Assembly: GCA_903867985.1 (NCBI GenBank)
Contig: CAIPTO010000034.1
Coordinates: 1-63,424 of the forward strand
Length of the DNA: 63,424 nt
Origin: an uncultured Elusimicrobia bacterium
Lineage (GTDB): Bacteria; Elusimicrobiota; Elusimicrobia; Elusimicrobiales; UBA9959
Direction of reading: 5' to 3'
In this document: piece after piece, positions 48,379 to 56,937 of the stretch
How positions within the stretch are numbered: position 1 is the stretch's first letter
How the letters are laid out: every line of letters starts with the position of its first letter
The notes under the pieces: model-generated
What the model was told of the DNA's origin: nothing
Databases searched by the model: none
The model's input: the letters and a program-made list of their open reading frames with translations, nothing else
Made by a program: the position numbers and the translations under genes

Positions 48379-50895
48379 TTACGATCTGACCGCTTTGCGG
48401 GACTTTTGAATATCGGAACTGGCGGCCCGGGTCGGCCCCGCTACAGAAGTCGCGGGATTCCCCGCCAACACAGCCACATCCGGAGGCAGTTCATGGTTGG
48501 CGCGCAACAGACAGGCCGCAATATTGTCCTGCGGGGGGTCCATAGACTCCGATTGATCTTCAATTGTGTCATTGTCAAGCTTTAACTTGGGACTGGCGGA
48601 TGTCCAGGCTGCAACCTCTGTCTCAACGGCGTTTTTATCGTTAAGAGCGTTATCATCTACGCCCTCAGCGCCGCGCAGTTTCATAAGGGCGTCCACCACG
48701 CTCTTCCCGGCTTCTGGCGCGGCAGTCCCCCTGCAGGCGGATAAAACCATGCCGGAAAGGTCGGAGAATTGCTTGCAGACAGCGTCCTTTTTTTGGTCGG
48801 CTTCTTCCGGATTTATGGCTTTAACCTCTCCGGAAATTTTCTTCACTTCGTCTGAAATATCCCGGGCGCTGTCACGCAATGCGCTAATTTTTTCACGCAA
48901 TACAGTCCCCTGCTGCGCGTATAGTTTTTGGGACTTTTCATTAAAGACGCTGTGTTTTTTCGCGGAGACAAGCCACACATTCTTAGTGTTTTCCGCGCGC
49001 TTCAAATGCCGCTCAAGCTCCTCGCCAAACCCGGCGCCGGTGGTTGTGATAAGGTCAGCCTTTTGCGCGCTACCAGCCGTCAAGGCCTCTCCCTTCTTCT
49101 TTGTCAACTCGCCGGGATTAGCGATTTCATCTCTCATCTCGCTTATAAAACCGTCCGCATCGCTTTCAGCGGCAGCGATCTGGCCCCCGGACTTTTGACT
49201 TTCGCTACCGAGTTTCGAGATATCTCCAGAGACCAACTTGTTCACACCCTGAAGGGAAGCGTCAAGCGTCTTGACAAGGTCGGGCATCGCTTCTTCCAAA
49301 GTCGCGGAGATACCTTTGTTATAAGCAAGCAGGTCTTTTGCGGAAACACTGTCGCCTTTCTTCCCCGCCTCCTGCACACGCTGCAGCACGGTCACCATTT
49401 TCTCATCAAAGGACGCTACAGCCTTTACCTTTTTGGCAGCAAAAGCCGGTTTAGCTGAAACGCCTGACGCGGAACTCGGCTTAGCGGCGCTTGGTGCTGG
49501 ACTTGGTGTAGCGCCCGGCGCGGCACTTGCAGGCGAAGAGGCGGAAGGTGCGGAACCGCCGTCGACCGGGACACCTATGGTAGGTTTTATGGTGTTGAAA
49601 CCGCAGGCGCAGCTCCTTCCGGGAGGAAGCTGGGTACTGGTGGACTTTACGCCCTTATCACTTTCGCCCTTATCCTTAAGGAAAGGATCACCTATGGCCC
49701 CGTATTTTGTGCAATCACCGGGTTCGGTAGAAGCCAAATTGTTCGCGGGGGACCAGCAGAACCTTTCCGCCGCTGGGGCGGAATCCATTCCGAAGAGGCT
49801 CTCCGTAGCGCCTTCCACAGCCTTGGTAAGCACGCCGTTAAAGCCGGCGAGCATGGCCTCGATTATCTTCTTGGGTATCTCGTACTTCTTATAGAACTCC
49901 CACTCCTGCGCTTTTAAAGCTGCGTTTTTTTCAAGCAGTTCCGCCAGAGTTTCCTTATCGCTGACGCTCTTGTTGTCACGTATACTTGAGCCTGTAGCGG
50001 CGCGGTACTTTTCGCCTTCCGAACCGCCGCCCGTACCGCCCGACCCCTTGCCCGCATCTACTGAATCCGCAGCCGCCCTATCCAGCGAAGTGATAGAACT
50101 TCCGCCGTTAAAGTTTCCGGCAGCTTTGTCGGCCTGACCGCGCAACTTTTCATAAGCGCCCTTACTGGCGCTGTTCAGCGACGCAGCGACCCCTTTATAA
50201 CCGGCTGTGGCCACAGGTCCGATCATGGAGCGCGAGGCCGCCTTGCCGGACGCGCTTCTGGCGCTATCAAGTATCTTGCCGCCGCTTAAAGAGCCGCTGG
50301 TCCTTGAGCCTTCTCCGCCGAAAGATCCCAGGGCTCTGAGCGAACTCTGCATCCTGGGGATGACGGTGGGCACGCCGGCCGATCTGGAAGCCTGGTTAAA
50401 AGCCGCGCGGGCTGAATCTTTCATTGAATCCCTGAAATCCCCCCCCTTAGGCGGTAAGCTGGTCTGCGCCGCGGCGATAGGCTGCGACGAGGGCGCACCG
50501 AGAATCAGCGAGGCTGGGTCCCTGGCGCTTAAAGGCGTAATGACCTCGCCGGAGCCGTCGGGCGAACCCTGGCTTAAGGAGTTGATGCCGGGCTCGTAAA
50601 GCGCGCCGTTGCCGCCTTCTGAACGATAGCCGAAGCCTGGCGCGAGCTGGTCGGGCCCTACAGGTTTGGACATCATGTACTCGGCCACGGGCGCCATAAC
50701 GAGTACTCCAAGCCCAACCGTGACAAAGGCGATATCTTTTTTTGAAAGGTTCTTAAGCCTGTCCATGATGCTGCCGGCCGCTTTGGAAAAGGCCGGGGAT
50801 TTGCCGAAAGAGGAGGATTTATTGAAAGCGGCCCCGGGCTTACCCATGACAGGTCTTCCCTCGTCGCGCTTTTTATCTTCGTTATCGTATGTCAT
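48379..50895 (-). CDS. Large single-anchor envelope protein, unknown family (cluster gene 5)
   Basis: An 838-residue protein, last of a five-gene run. It has a 53-residue cytoplasmic N-terminus (Lys/Ser/Phe-rich), one membrane helix at about 54-72 (IAFVTVGLGVLVMAPVA), and a very long periplasmic part rich in Ser, Ala, Gly and Lys. Residues about 310-370 are helical; 375-440 has a Cys set (FCWSPANN, GDCTKYG, SCACGFN) that may form disulfides. A low-complexity Ala/Ser/Pro stretch (about 447-485) follows, then a long helical, coiled-coil-like region (about 490-740). The motif KGAYEKLRGQADKAAG resembles a KGAF..AK..KS motif in two other cluster proteins. No enzyme motif. Probably a periplasm-spanning structural part. 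Confidence 0.88.
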   Translation of the reverse strand: MTYDNEDKKRDEGRPVMGKPGAAFNKSSSFGKSPAFSKAAGSIMDRLKNLSKKDIAFVTVGLGVLVMAPVAEYMMSKPVGPDQLAPGFGYRSEGGNGALYEPGINSLSQGSPDGSGEVITPLSARDPASLILGAPSSQPIAAAQTSLPPKGGDFRDSMKDSARAAFNQASRSAGVPTVIPRMQSSLRALGSFGGEGSRTSGSLSGGKILDSARSASGKAASRSMIGPVATAGYKGVAASLNSASKGAYEKLRGQADKAAGNFNGGSSITSLDRAAADSVDAGKGSGGTGGGSEGEKYRAATGSSIRDNKSVSDKETLAELLEKNAALKAQEWEFYKKYEIPKKIIEAMLAGFNGVLTKAVEGATESLFGMDSAPAAERFCWSPANNLASTEPGDCTKYGAIGDPFLKDKGESDKGVKSTSTQLPPGRSCACGFNTIKPTIGVPVDGGSAPSASSPASAAPGATPSPAPSAAKPSSASGVSAKPAFAAKKVKAVASFDEKMVTVLQRVQEAGKKGDSVSAKDLLAYNKGISATLEEAMPDLVKTLDASLQGVNKLVSGDISKLGSESQKSGGQIAAAESDADGFISEMRDEIANPGELTKKKGEALTAGSAQKADLITTTGAGFGEELERHLKRAENTKNVWLVSAKKHSVFNEKSQKLYAQQGTVLREKISALRDSARDISDEVKKISGEVKAINPEEADQKKDAVCKQFSDLSGMVLSACRGTAAPEAGKSVVDALMKLRGAEGVDDNALNDKNAVETEVAAWTSASPKLKLDNDTIEDQSESMDPPQDNIAACLLRANHELPPDVAVLAGNPATSVAGPTRAASSDIQKSRKAVRS

Positions 50896-51028
50896 AAACG
50901 CCTCCCGGACGCTTTAGTGGCTTTAAATCTATCTTATAGTTTACCTAATATGCCCGACTGTTCCAAGTGTCAATTGACCCACCCGCTTATAGGCCCAATG
51001 GTCCCGCGCGAACATTCAAAATGAACTA

Positions 51029-52285
51029 TCATCGCAAAAGCGTTAACATCCTGATGATCATGTTTGGCTTATCGCATTTGCTGATAAGCCGGCCGCCGTT
51101 TTTATCATCCTTAAAATAAACGCCGCAGTCCATCGGGGATTCGCTGATCTGGCACGCGCGCGCAAATATGGCCTGATTGTCGTTAAAATCCTTGCATAAC
51201 GCTCCCTGTCGCGCGACGCGCGCGTTCCAAGGATCAATATCACCGTAGCACATCGGCGGATCTCCCGCTTGCGCCAGGTTGTCCATTTCTTTGGCATCCG
51301 CGGATATTTTTACGCCCTGCGCCGATTGAGCTCTCGCACAGTCACCGGCCAGCTGCTGCCCGGTCAGTTCGCCGTCCAGAGTTTCGACAAAACCTTCCGC
51401 GGGAACTGGCGAGACCGCGTCAGTCCGCATACCTTCAAGCTTTATATCATTGCCGTCATAGGCAGCGCCGACATAAGAGGCTTTATGTTCGTAGGCGGAA
51501 TTCCCGGACCTTATAGCAAAATCGTCAGCGGAAAAAGTTTCCGCCAGCTGTGACATGGGCCTTTTACCGCCGAAGTTATTTTCCCCTGTCGCGCTTTTAT
51601 ACCGGACATTTTTCCAGGAGAAGCCCGACACACGACCCGTCATTTTGACCGGCACTTTCTCAGCGCGGCCAGGCACCGGGATACTGCCGCCGGCCTGGTT
51701 TATCGCGTCGGCGTACATACCCGCCTTGCGGTCCCCTATGCTGGCGGGGTTGGAAATCAGACTCCTGTTGACGTAAGGCCCCAAGCCGGCGCGCGGGTCG
51801 CCGTCCGGCGCTTCTTTGAGATCAACAGTGACGGCGCCCTCATCGGCTGCGGGACGTTTTTTTTTCGCCTTCCCGGCTTCGCTGTTATAAAGATCGGCGG
51901 CGCCCTTTATCATTGTCAGTGTAGAAACATCGCTGCAACCGGATCCGCACGGAGGCGCCGGCTTTAGCGCACCCGTCAGCTTATTCCGGTAAGAACCGCG
52001 CGCGTTATCCACGGCAGCTTTGTCTATGACCCTTTTAATAAATTCCCTGAAATCCCCAGCATTCGTGGCGGAAACAAAGCGGCCCAGACCAACAGCCCTG
52101 AAAGCGGCGGCTACCGGCGGCGTCTCGATTACCCTTGCGAAGATGTCGCCGGAGAAAACGATTGGCATTGAGGCAGCGGCCACTAACAGAAGTACGGTCA
52201 CATATTTAACCCGGCCACGGAAAAGTGGCGCGAGCGCGGCCAGCAGGGATTTTTTTTTGTGTTCTTTTACAAATCCTTTTTCCAT
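51029..52285 (-). CDS. Single-anchor, Cys-rich envelope protein, unknown family (cluster gene 4)
   Basis: A 418-residue protein. Start set at 52285, where GGGAG lies five bases upstream; an upstream frame to 52396 has no ribosome site. N-terminal cytoplasmic part MEKGFVKEHKKK, one membrane helix at about 27-45 (VKYVTVLLLVAAASMPIVF), then a periplasmic part with about nine Cys: PPCGSGCSD near 100, GDCARAQ, PMCYGDIDPW, LCKDFND, RACQISESPMDCGVYF and SKCDKP near the C-terminus. The even pattern in the last 100 residues suggests a disulfide-stabilised domain. It differs from the neighbours in having little low-complexity sequence. No family recognised. Confidence 0.87.
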   Translation of the reverse strand: MEKGFVKEHKKKSLLAALAPLFRGRVKYVTVLLLVAAASMPIVFSGDIFARVIETPPVAAAFRAVGLGRFVSATNAGDFREFIKRVIDKAAVDNARGSYRNKLTGALKPAPPCGSGCSDVSTLTMIKGAADLYNSEAGKAKKKRPAADEGAVTVDLKEAPDGDPRAGLGPYVNRSLISNPASIGDRKAGMYADAINQAGGSIPVPGRAEKVPVKMTGRVSGFSWKNVRYKSATGENNFGGKRPMSQLAETFSADDFAIRSGNSAYEHKASYVGAAYDGNDIKLEGMRTDAVSPVPAEGFVETLDGELTGQQLAGDCARAQSAQGVKISADAKEMDNLAQAGDPPMCYGDIDPWNARVARQGALCKDFNDNQAIFARACQISESPMDCGVYFKDDKNGGRLISKCDKPNMIIRMLTLLR

Positions 52286-52483
52286 ACAAACTCCCTGGAA
52301 AATCTGACCGGTGGTATCCGCGCGGGCGCCGCGGCAACATATCTTCTCTTTGGAGGAATGCTCTGCCCAAAATGGCCGGGGTTGCGCAGGTTCCAAAACC
52401 TTAAACTACGACTGCACCACAATATCAGGGTCGGCCCTCTGCCATGCCGCGCAGTCCGCCTTAAGCGGACTGCGTCTGCAGCC

Positions 52484-54124
52484 TCAACTTATCATCCCCC
52501 CCCTCTGATTTTGTACAACCTGACACACTTGCACTTGTTGCGAGGCAGGAGCCATCGAGGTAGAGGAACTACTGGAGCTGCCGCCAGCCATGCCGCCCAG
52601 CAGGCCCAGGATACCGGCAATGGCAGCCATCCAGATAGGCTTTACCGGACCGAGGCTTATACCCGTCATAGCCTGGATAGCCGCGGTCGAGGCAACTCCG
52701 CCTCCGATAGTGTAAATAGTGCCCAACATCTTCTGGCCGTACGTAGAGATCAGCTTGACGCCGATAGCCGTCGCCATCGCCGCAATCGCCAGGGCGATAG
52801 TGCAGATCATTATACCGATAGCATAAACCATCGCGCCTATAGCCGCGGTGTATGGGTTGGCCATCAGTGCCCTGCCAAGGTTTACGACCCAGGCGCCGAT
52901 AATCGACAGCACTGACGAAAGCAATATAAGCATCATCGCCCTTTCCGGCAATCCCTTCCATGGGCTGACATCGTCCCCTTTACCGGGGGTTGACGCCGTC
53001 GTTTCATCCGCGGCCTCACCGCCGCCTGAGGTGTTATCAAGCGAGGGTGAAGTGACAATACCGGATCCGTCCGTGCCACTAGTTCCCGTGCCGCCGGAGC
53101 CGCCAGATGTCGTGCCTGCGCCTCCGGTTCCCGTAGTTACGGCGTCGGTAGTGGTGCCTTCCCACGCCTTATCCTGAGTTGAGCGCTGCTGATCCGCGCT
53201 GCTGCTGCCTACAGTGCTCTGTTGCGCGGACTTTACGCCTTTGGCCTGGGCGAATGCGCCTTTGCCGACGCGGTCCATCGGTTTCCCGCCTTTGGCGTTT
53301 GAGAACACCGGCCGCGCGGAACCTTTACTGGCCAAAAGCTTTTTTCTCTGATCAAACTTGGGACTGGTAAGGAAACCGGCGCCCAGATTGCTGAGCCCGT
53401 CAGACTGCGTTCCGACAGCCCCGGTATTGAATTTATTACTGAATCCGCCCATGTTGCTGAATTGACCGCCGCCGCTGCCCAGCGAGGTGGAAAGCCCGCC
53501 AGCGCTGAAACTTCCGGCCAACTTGCCCATCATCTGCTTTTCCATGTTGCCCACGCCGCCCTGTTCAGAGTCCTGAGCGTTGGCATCCTCTCCGGTCTTA
53601 TCTTCCGAAGCGGACTTATCTTTAGGCGCGTCGCCGTTCTCATCTTTGGCGGCGGCCGCGGCGTTCTCATCCATACTGATGGCGCCGCTGTTGGTTTCCC
53701 TGAACATCTCCAGCGAAGAGGCGGGATTCTTCGTCCCGCGCAGAATGGCGGGAACATAATTTTCCTGAGTCTTATTAGAATTGAAAGCCGATGTACCCGC
53801 CACGGACTTGGAAGGAGCCTTCATATAGAGGGTCATGCCTATAGCACTGCCTACAACAACCGCTGTAATTATAAGCCCGATCTTACCGGCCAGCAGGCCA
53901 CCGATGCCGCCCAAGCCGCTAAGACCGCCTCCAGCCGCGCCGGAGGCGGTGCCAAACTTTGCCGCGCCCAAGGCGCCTTGCCCAAATTTGGCGGTGCCGG
54001 GAAGAGCCTCTCCGCCCATAGCCCCCCCCCTCCCGCCAATGCCCAAACGGGACCGGAGCCAGGGAATAAAACCCTTCTTCTTGTCCTTCTTCTCTTTAAA
54101 TTTTATCTCAGGCAAGTCGCTCAT
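52484..54124 (-). CDS. Envelope protein with N-terminal anchor and C-terminal multi-pass domain (cluster gene 3)
   Basis: A 546-residue protein; start at 54124 with GGGAGG four bases upstream. Order: basic N-terminus (FKEKKDKKKGF), Gly/Ala-rich stretch, one membrane helix at about 81-101, long Ser/Gly/Thr-rich periplasmic part (about 105-395) with KGAFAQAKGVKSAQ near 275 and a Gly-Thr-Ser run near 320-345, the motif GDDVSPWKGL near 384, then four to five membrane helices (about 395-520), and a Ser-rich tail with a single Cys. The layout and the motifs APSKSV, LEMFR, DVSPWK and KLISTYGQKMLGTIYTIGGG (landmark QKMLGTIYTIGGG) are shared with the next gene (54183-55751), so the two are diverged paralogues. 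The C-terminal domain resembles TrbL/VirB6-type topology only loosely. Confidence 0.88.
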   Translation of the reverse strand: MSDLPEIKFKEKKDKKKGFIPWLRSRLGIGGRGGAMGGEALPGTAKFGQGALGAAKFGTASGAAGGGLSGLGGIGGLLAGKIGLIITAVVVGSAIGMTLYMKAPSKSVAGTSAFNSNKTQENYVPAILRGTKNPASSLEMFRETNSGAISMDENAAAAAKDENGDAPKDKSASEDKTGEDANAQDSEQGGVGNMEKQMMGKLAGSFSAGGLSTSLGSGGGQFSNMGGFSNKFNTGAVGTQSDGLSNLGAGFLTSPKFDQRKKLLASKGSARPVFSNAKGGKPMDRVGKGAFAQAKGVKSAQQSTVGSSSADQQRSTQDKAWEGTTTDAVTTGTGGAGTTSGGSGGTGTSGTDGSGIVTSPSLDNTSGGGEAADETTASTPGKGDDVSPWKGLPERAMMLILLSSVLSIIGAWVVNLGRALMANPYTAAIGAMVYAIGIMICTIALAIAAMATAIGVKLISTYGQKMLGTIYTIGGGVASTAAIQAMTGISLGPVKPIWMAAIAGILGLLGGMAGGSSSSSSTSMAPASQQVQVCQVVQNQRGGMIS

Positions 54125-54182
54125 ATAACCTCCCGATTTATGCGGGCTAGGAATCGCCCGCATTTACAACATGAAGCAGCTG

Positions 54183-55751
54183 TCAGTGGGACCCATTGTT
54201 GAGTGTTCCGAGCCCGCCGCTGGAACCTGCAGGTGCGGATGAAGCCCCGCTTGCGAGCGCGCCGGACGTGGTCTCGGCCACTCGAGTTTCTACCGCCTTG
54301 CTCGCGGTATCGGACGCAGTGTTGGCCGCCGAGATGCCTTCCTGCGCTCCGCTAATGGCCTCATAAGCTTTATATATAAGCATGCCCCCCGCGGCCATGT
54401 ACATGATCCCGGTCCACTTCTGTTGGTACTCACTCATTAACTTTAAGCCGGCATAAATCACCACTGCCGCCGCGGCCATAGCAGCGTAAGCGGCATACAT
54501 AGCGTAGTTATACATTACGACTGCGTCTGCCAATAGTTTCATAGCTAATAGAGGGAGAATTCCGGTAGCAGCGGCTTGCGCGGCCAGCGCTTTGGCTTTC
54601 TTGGCGCACGAATTGGCTATAAAGATGAATATCGCGGACGCTATCATGCCATACAGCGCCAAGTCCGTGTATTTCTTCCAGGGCGACACATCTTCTGCCG
54701 CCGGCGTTGCTTGAGCGGGCGTGGAGTTATTGCTGCTAAGGCTGGGGTCACTGTTCTTTAGTTTGTTACCATCGGTTACGCCTGACCCGCCCAGTCCGGC
54801 TCCGCCACCTGGAGTACCAACATCGCCGCTACCGCCGGTTTCGCCGGAAAAAGCCTCAGTTGCGCCGGTCTTGCTATCAGCCGCTGTGGATGAACCCGCG
54901 GCCCTCACGCCCTGGCTTTTGGCGTACTTAGCCTGTCCGAAAGCGCCACGCTTTTTGAAACTGGAAGCCCGCTTGGACGCGCTCTTTATAGGGGAAGCCT
55001 TAGCGCTTTTCATGGCTGAACTATTTCCCTGCCCTGCCGGAGCCTTGTAAATAGGAGCGAATTTACTGTTCACACCACCAAACATCCCGCTGCCGCCGGC
55101 CAATGTTGAACCTCCGCCCTTAGAACTGCCAAAACCCGGAACAACCTGAAGCTTGGCGCCGCCGCCGACCGGAATGTTGGACGCTGAATCGGCCGAAGCG
55201 CCTTCGATAGCCGCTTTATCTCCGGCAGCCGCGTCCTCAGCTGAGGCGTCCTTTTTTTCAGCTTTATCCCCGTCTTCGCCGACACCAAGTCCGTCTTTTT
55301 TGGCCTGATCCCGGAACATGTCGATCCCGGAACCGGAAGCCGAGGCGTCCGCCAGTTGTTTGGCGCGTTCCCTGGCGGCGTTCTGGGCCTGCTCGTCGTA
55401 GTAGGTATCCTGAAACAGGTTTGGCGTGTAAACGGATTTGGAGGACGGGCCCAGGAAATTATAGAGCACGCCTATCCCGGCCGCTATAGTGGCAACGCTC
55501 AGGATTATCCCCATGATGCCGGCCTTGGTGGAGAAAAGCCCGGCTAGCCCGGAGGAAGAACCGAACAGGGATGCGAGCCGGGCGAAGAACCCTGAACCGG
55601 ATGAGCCCAAGCCCGAACCAAAGCGCGCGCCGGCTGAACCGAAGCCCGCGGCACCGCCCGCGCCGGACGACCCGCCCCTGAAAAGGCTTGAAAGGCGCGC
55701 CCAGAAACCGACTTTCTTTTCTTTCTTTTTAGACTCGTTAGATTCGTTCAT
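54183..55751 (-). CDS. Paralogue of cluster gene 3: anchored envelope protein with multi-pass C-terminus (cluster gene 2)
   Basis: A 522-residue protein with the same plan as the 546-residue neighbour: basic N-terminus (SKKKEKKVGFWARL), Gly/Ser-rich stretch containing an internal repeat (FWARLSSLFRGGSSG at 16-30 and FFARLASLFGSSSG at 55-68), one membrane helix at about 77-98, SSKSV and IDMFR motifs, an Ala/Asp/Lys-rich middle, RGAFGQAKYAKSQG near 275-288, EDVSPWKKY near 355, then four membrane helices (about 365-470) ending with GIMYMAAGGML, and an Ala/Ser/Gly-rich tail. ATG with GGAGG upstream. It follows gene 1 by 14 bp. Unknown function; the paired paralogues could form a hetero-oligomeric membrane complex. 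Confidence 0.88.
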   Translation of the reverse strand: MNESNESKKKEKKVGFWARLSSLFRGGSSGAGGAAGFGSAGARFGSGLGSSGSGFFARLASLFGSSSGLAGLFSTKAGIMGIILSVATIAAGIGVLYNFLGPSSKSVYTPNLFQDTYYDEQAQNAARERAKQLADASASGSGIDMFRDQAKKDGLGVGEDGDKAEKKDASAEDAAAGDKAAIEGASADSASNIPVGGGAKLQVVPGFGSSKGGGSTLAGGSGMFGGVNSKFAPIYKAPAGQGNSSAMKSAKASPIKSASKRASSFKKRGAFGQAKYAKSQGVRAAGSSTAADSKTGATEAFSGETGGSGDVGTPGGGAGLGGSGVTDGNKLKNSDPSLSSNNSTPAQATPAAEDVSPWKKYTDLALYGMIASAIFIFIANSCAKKAKALAAQAAATGILPLLAMKLLADAVVMYNYAMYAAYAAMAAAAVVIYAGLKLMSEYQQKWTGIMYMAAGGMLIYKAYEAISGAQEGISAANTASDTASKAVETRVAETTSGALASGASSAPAGSSGGLGTLNNGSH

Positions 55752-55765
55752 ATAGCCTCCGGGTA

Positions 55766-56752
55766 TTATTGAGCCGTAGTGGGTGTCGTTCCCGCAGCCC
55801 CTGTCGTCCCTGTCTGTCCCGCCCCTGCCGAGAACATGCTGCTGAACATCGGGCCCAGCAAGCTGCTTATTATCATCTGTATCAGCATCTTTTTTATCTC
55901 TTCGTCAGCCGAATCTTCCTTCACGGCCTTAGGCTCCGGCAGCGTGATTTTTTTCTTGCTGAGCTGGGGGTCGTTGGTTTTAAGGTCCTGCGCGGCCGCG
56001 CCCAAAGCGAGCCCGGATTCTGCCGCGTCCTGCTCCAGATCCGTGTTGAGGTTGGAATTATCGACGTTGGCGGTTTTTCCGAAAGCGGAAGTCGCGCCGC
56101 TGGCAGCCGCGCCCGGATTGGCGGACTTGGCCGCCTGAGCGCTCTTCGCCTCGGTTTTCATCAGCATGGCCACCAGGGCGTTGCGCTTATCGGACGCTGT
56201 TAAATTTTTAGAATTCTGGTCCGAAATGGGCGCTAACTCGGATTTGCCGGCCCCGCTGCCGAAGAATTTGTTATACGCGCCGCCCGCTGTCATAGAATTG
56301 GAATTGCCGGCTGTTATAGACGGCATGTAACTCAGTTTGCCTTTGGAGCCTGAGGCCGACTGCCCCGCAGCTCCGCCGGAAGCCGGCGCGCCAGGAAGCG
56401 GAACCGAAGATTTGCCGGAATCGGACGCGGAGGCCGCCCCTTCAGCCGCTTCATCCGAGGGACCTGACTGGAAAAGAGATGAAGCGATGTTTTCGCCGGA
56501 AGTGGCTGGATTATTCAACATCTCTCCGCTGAGAGCGTAGCCGGGCGCTCCGCCCTCCTGGGGAATATCATTGCCCAGCGAACTGACGTCAGCGGTCCTT
56601 GTTTTGAAGAAATTTCCGGCGGCTACGGAAGCGTCCATAGGGGAGCCCTGCATAAAGGGAGCCGAGATCCAGGCGCAGATTATTATCAGGGCGACTATTC
56701 CGCCTATGATATATTGCTTGGCCTTAGATTTTTTAACCGCTACCTTAAGCAT
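55766..56752 (-). CDS. Single-anchor low-complexity envelope protein, unknown family (cluster gene 1)
   Basis: A 328-residue protein, first gene of the cluster. Short basic N-terminus (MLKVAVKKSKAKQ), one membrane helix at about 13-33, then a Ser/Ala/Gly-rich periplasmic part with short ordered islands: LSYMPSITAGNSNSM near 143-157, NKFFGSGAGKSELAPISDQN near 163-182, and KRNALVAMLMKTEAKSAQAAKSA near 190-212 (landmark ALVAMLMKTEAKSAQ). A C-terminal hydrophobic segment (IKKMLIQMIISSLLGPMFSSMF, about 285-306) may be a second membrane-associated helix, and the tail is Gly/Thr-rich. A near-consensus promoter lies about 90 bases upstream. No family recognised. Confidence 0.85.
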   Translation of the reverse strand: MLKVAVKKSKAKQYIIGGIVALIIICAWISAPFMQGSPMDASVAAGNFFKTRTADVSSLGNDIPQEGGAPGYALSGEMLNNPATSGENIASSLFQSGPSDEAAEGAASASDSGKSSVPLPGAPASGGAAGQSASGSKGKLSYMPSITAGNSNSMTAGGAYNKFFGSGAGKSELAPISDQNSKNLTASDKRNALVAMLMKTEAKSAQAAKSANPGAAASGATSAFGKTANVDNSNLNTDLEQDAAESGLALGAAAQDLKTNDPQLSKKKITLPEPKAVKEDSADEEIKKMLIQMIISSLLGPMFSSMFSAGAGQTGTTGAAGTTPTTAQ

Positions 56753-56843
56753 AATCGTTCCGCCTTTGGCCGCAAATAAATCTTAGACCTCCCCTGACAC
56801 GATCTTACAAAAAGTTCAGGGCAAAGCCGACATCTACATCGAT

Positions 56844-56872
56844 GTTATAGCAGGAAATATTTGACTTGTCAA
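56844..56872 (-). promoter_or_regulatory. Near-consensus sigma-70 promoter of the five-gene cluster
   Basis: On the minus strand TTGACA (56867-56872) and TATAAC (56844-56849) with a 17-base spacer. The start would be near 56837, giving an 85-base leader before the first cluster gene. Confidence 0.85.
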
Positions 56873-56886
56873 GGGACCAAAGGGGC

Positions 56887-56915
56887 TTGCGCGGATACCG
56901 TGCCAGTAGTATAAT
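56887..56915 (+). promoter_or_regulatory. Predicted sigma-70 promoter for radical SAM gene
   Basis: TTGCGC (56887-56892) and a perfect TATAAT (56910-56915) with a 17-base spacer; the start codon at 56938 follows closely. It is back to back with the promoter of the five-gene cluster. Confidence 0.65.
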
Positions 56916-56937
56916 TCCCCAAGCGATCCCTGACCTT

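Noticed and set aside
52484-55751. Cluster as a conjugative type IV secretion system (TrbL/VirB6)
   Set aside because: Only loose topological likeness; no VirB4, VirB8-10 or coupling ATPase genes nearby.
48379-56752. Envelope cluster as prophage structural genes
   Set aside because: No terminase, capsid, portal or tail-type protein; every product starts with a membrane anchor instead.
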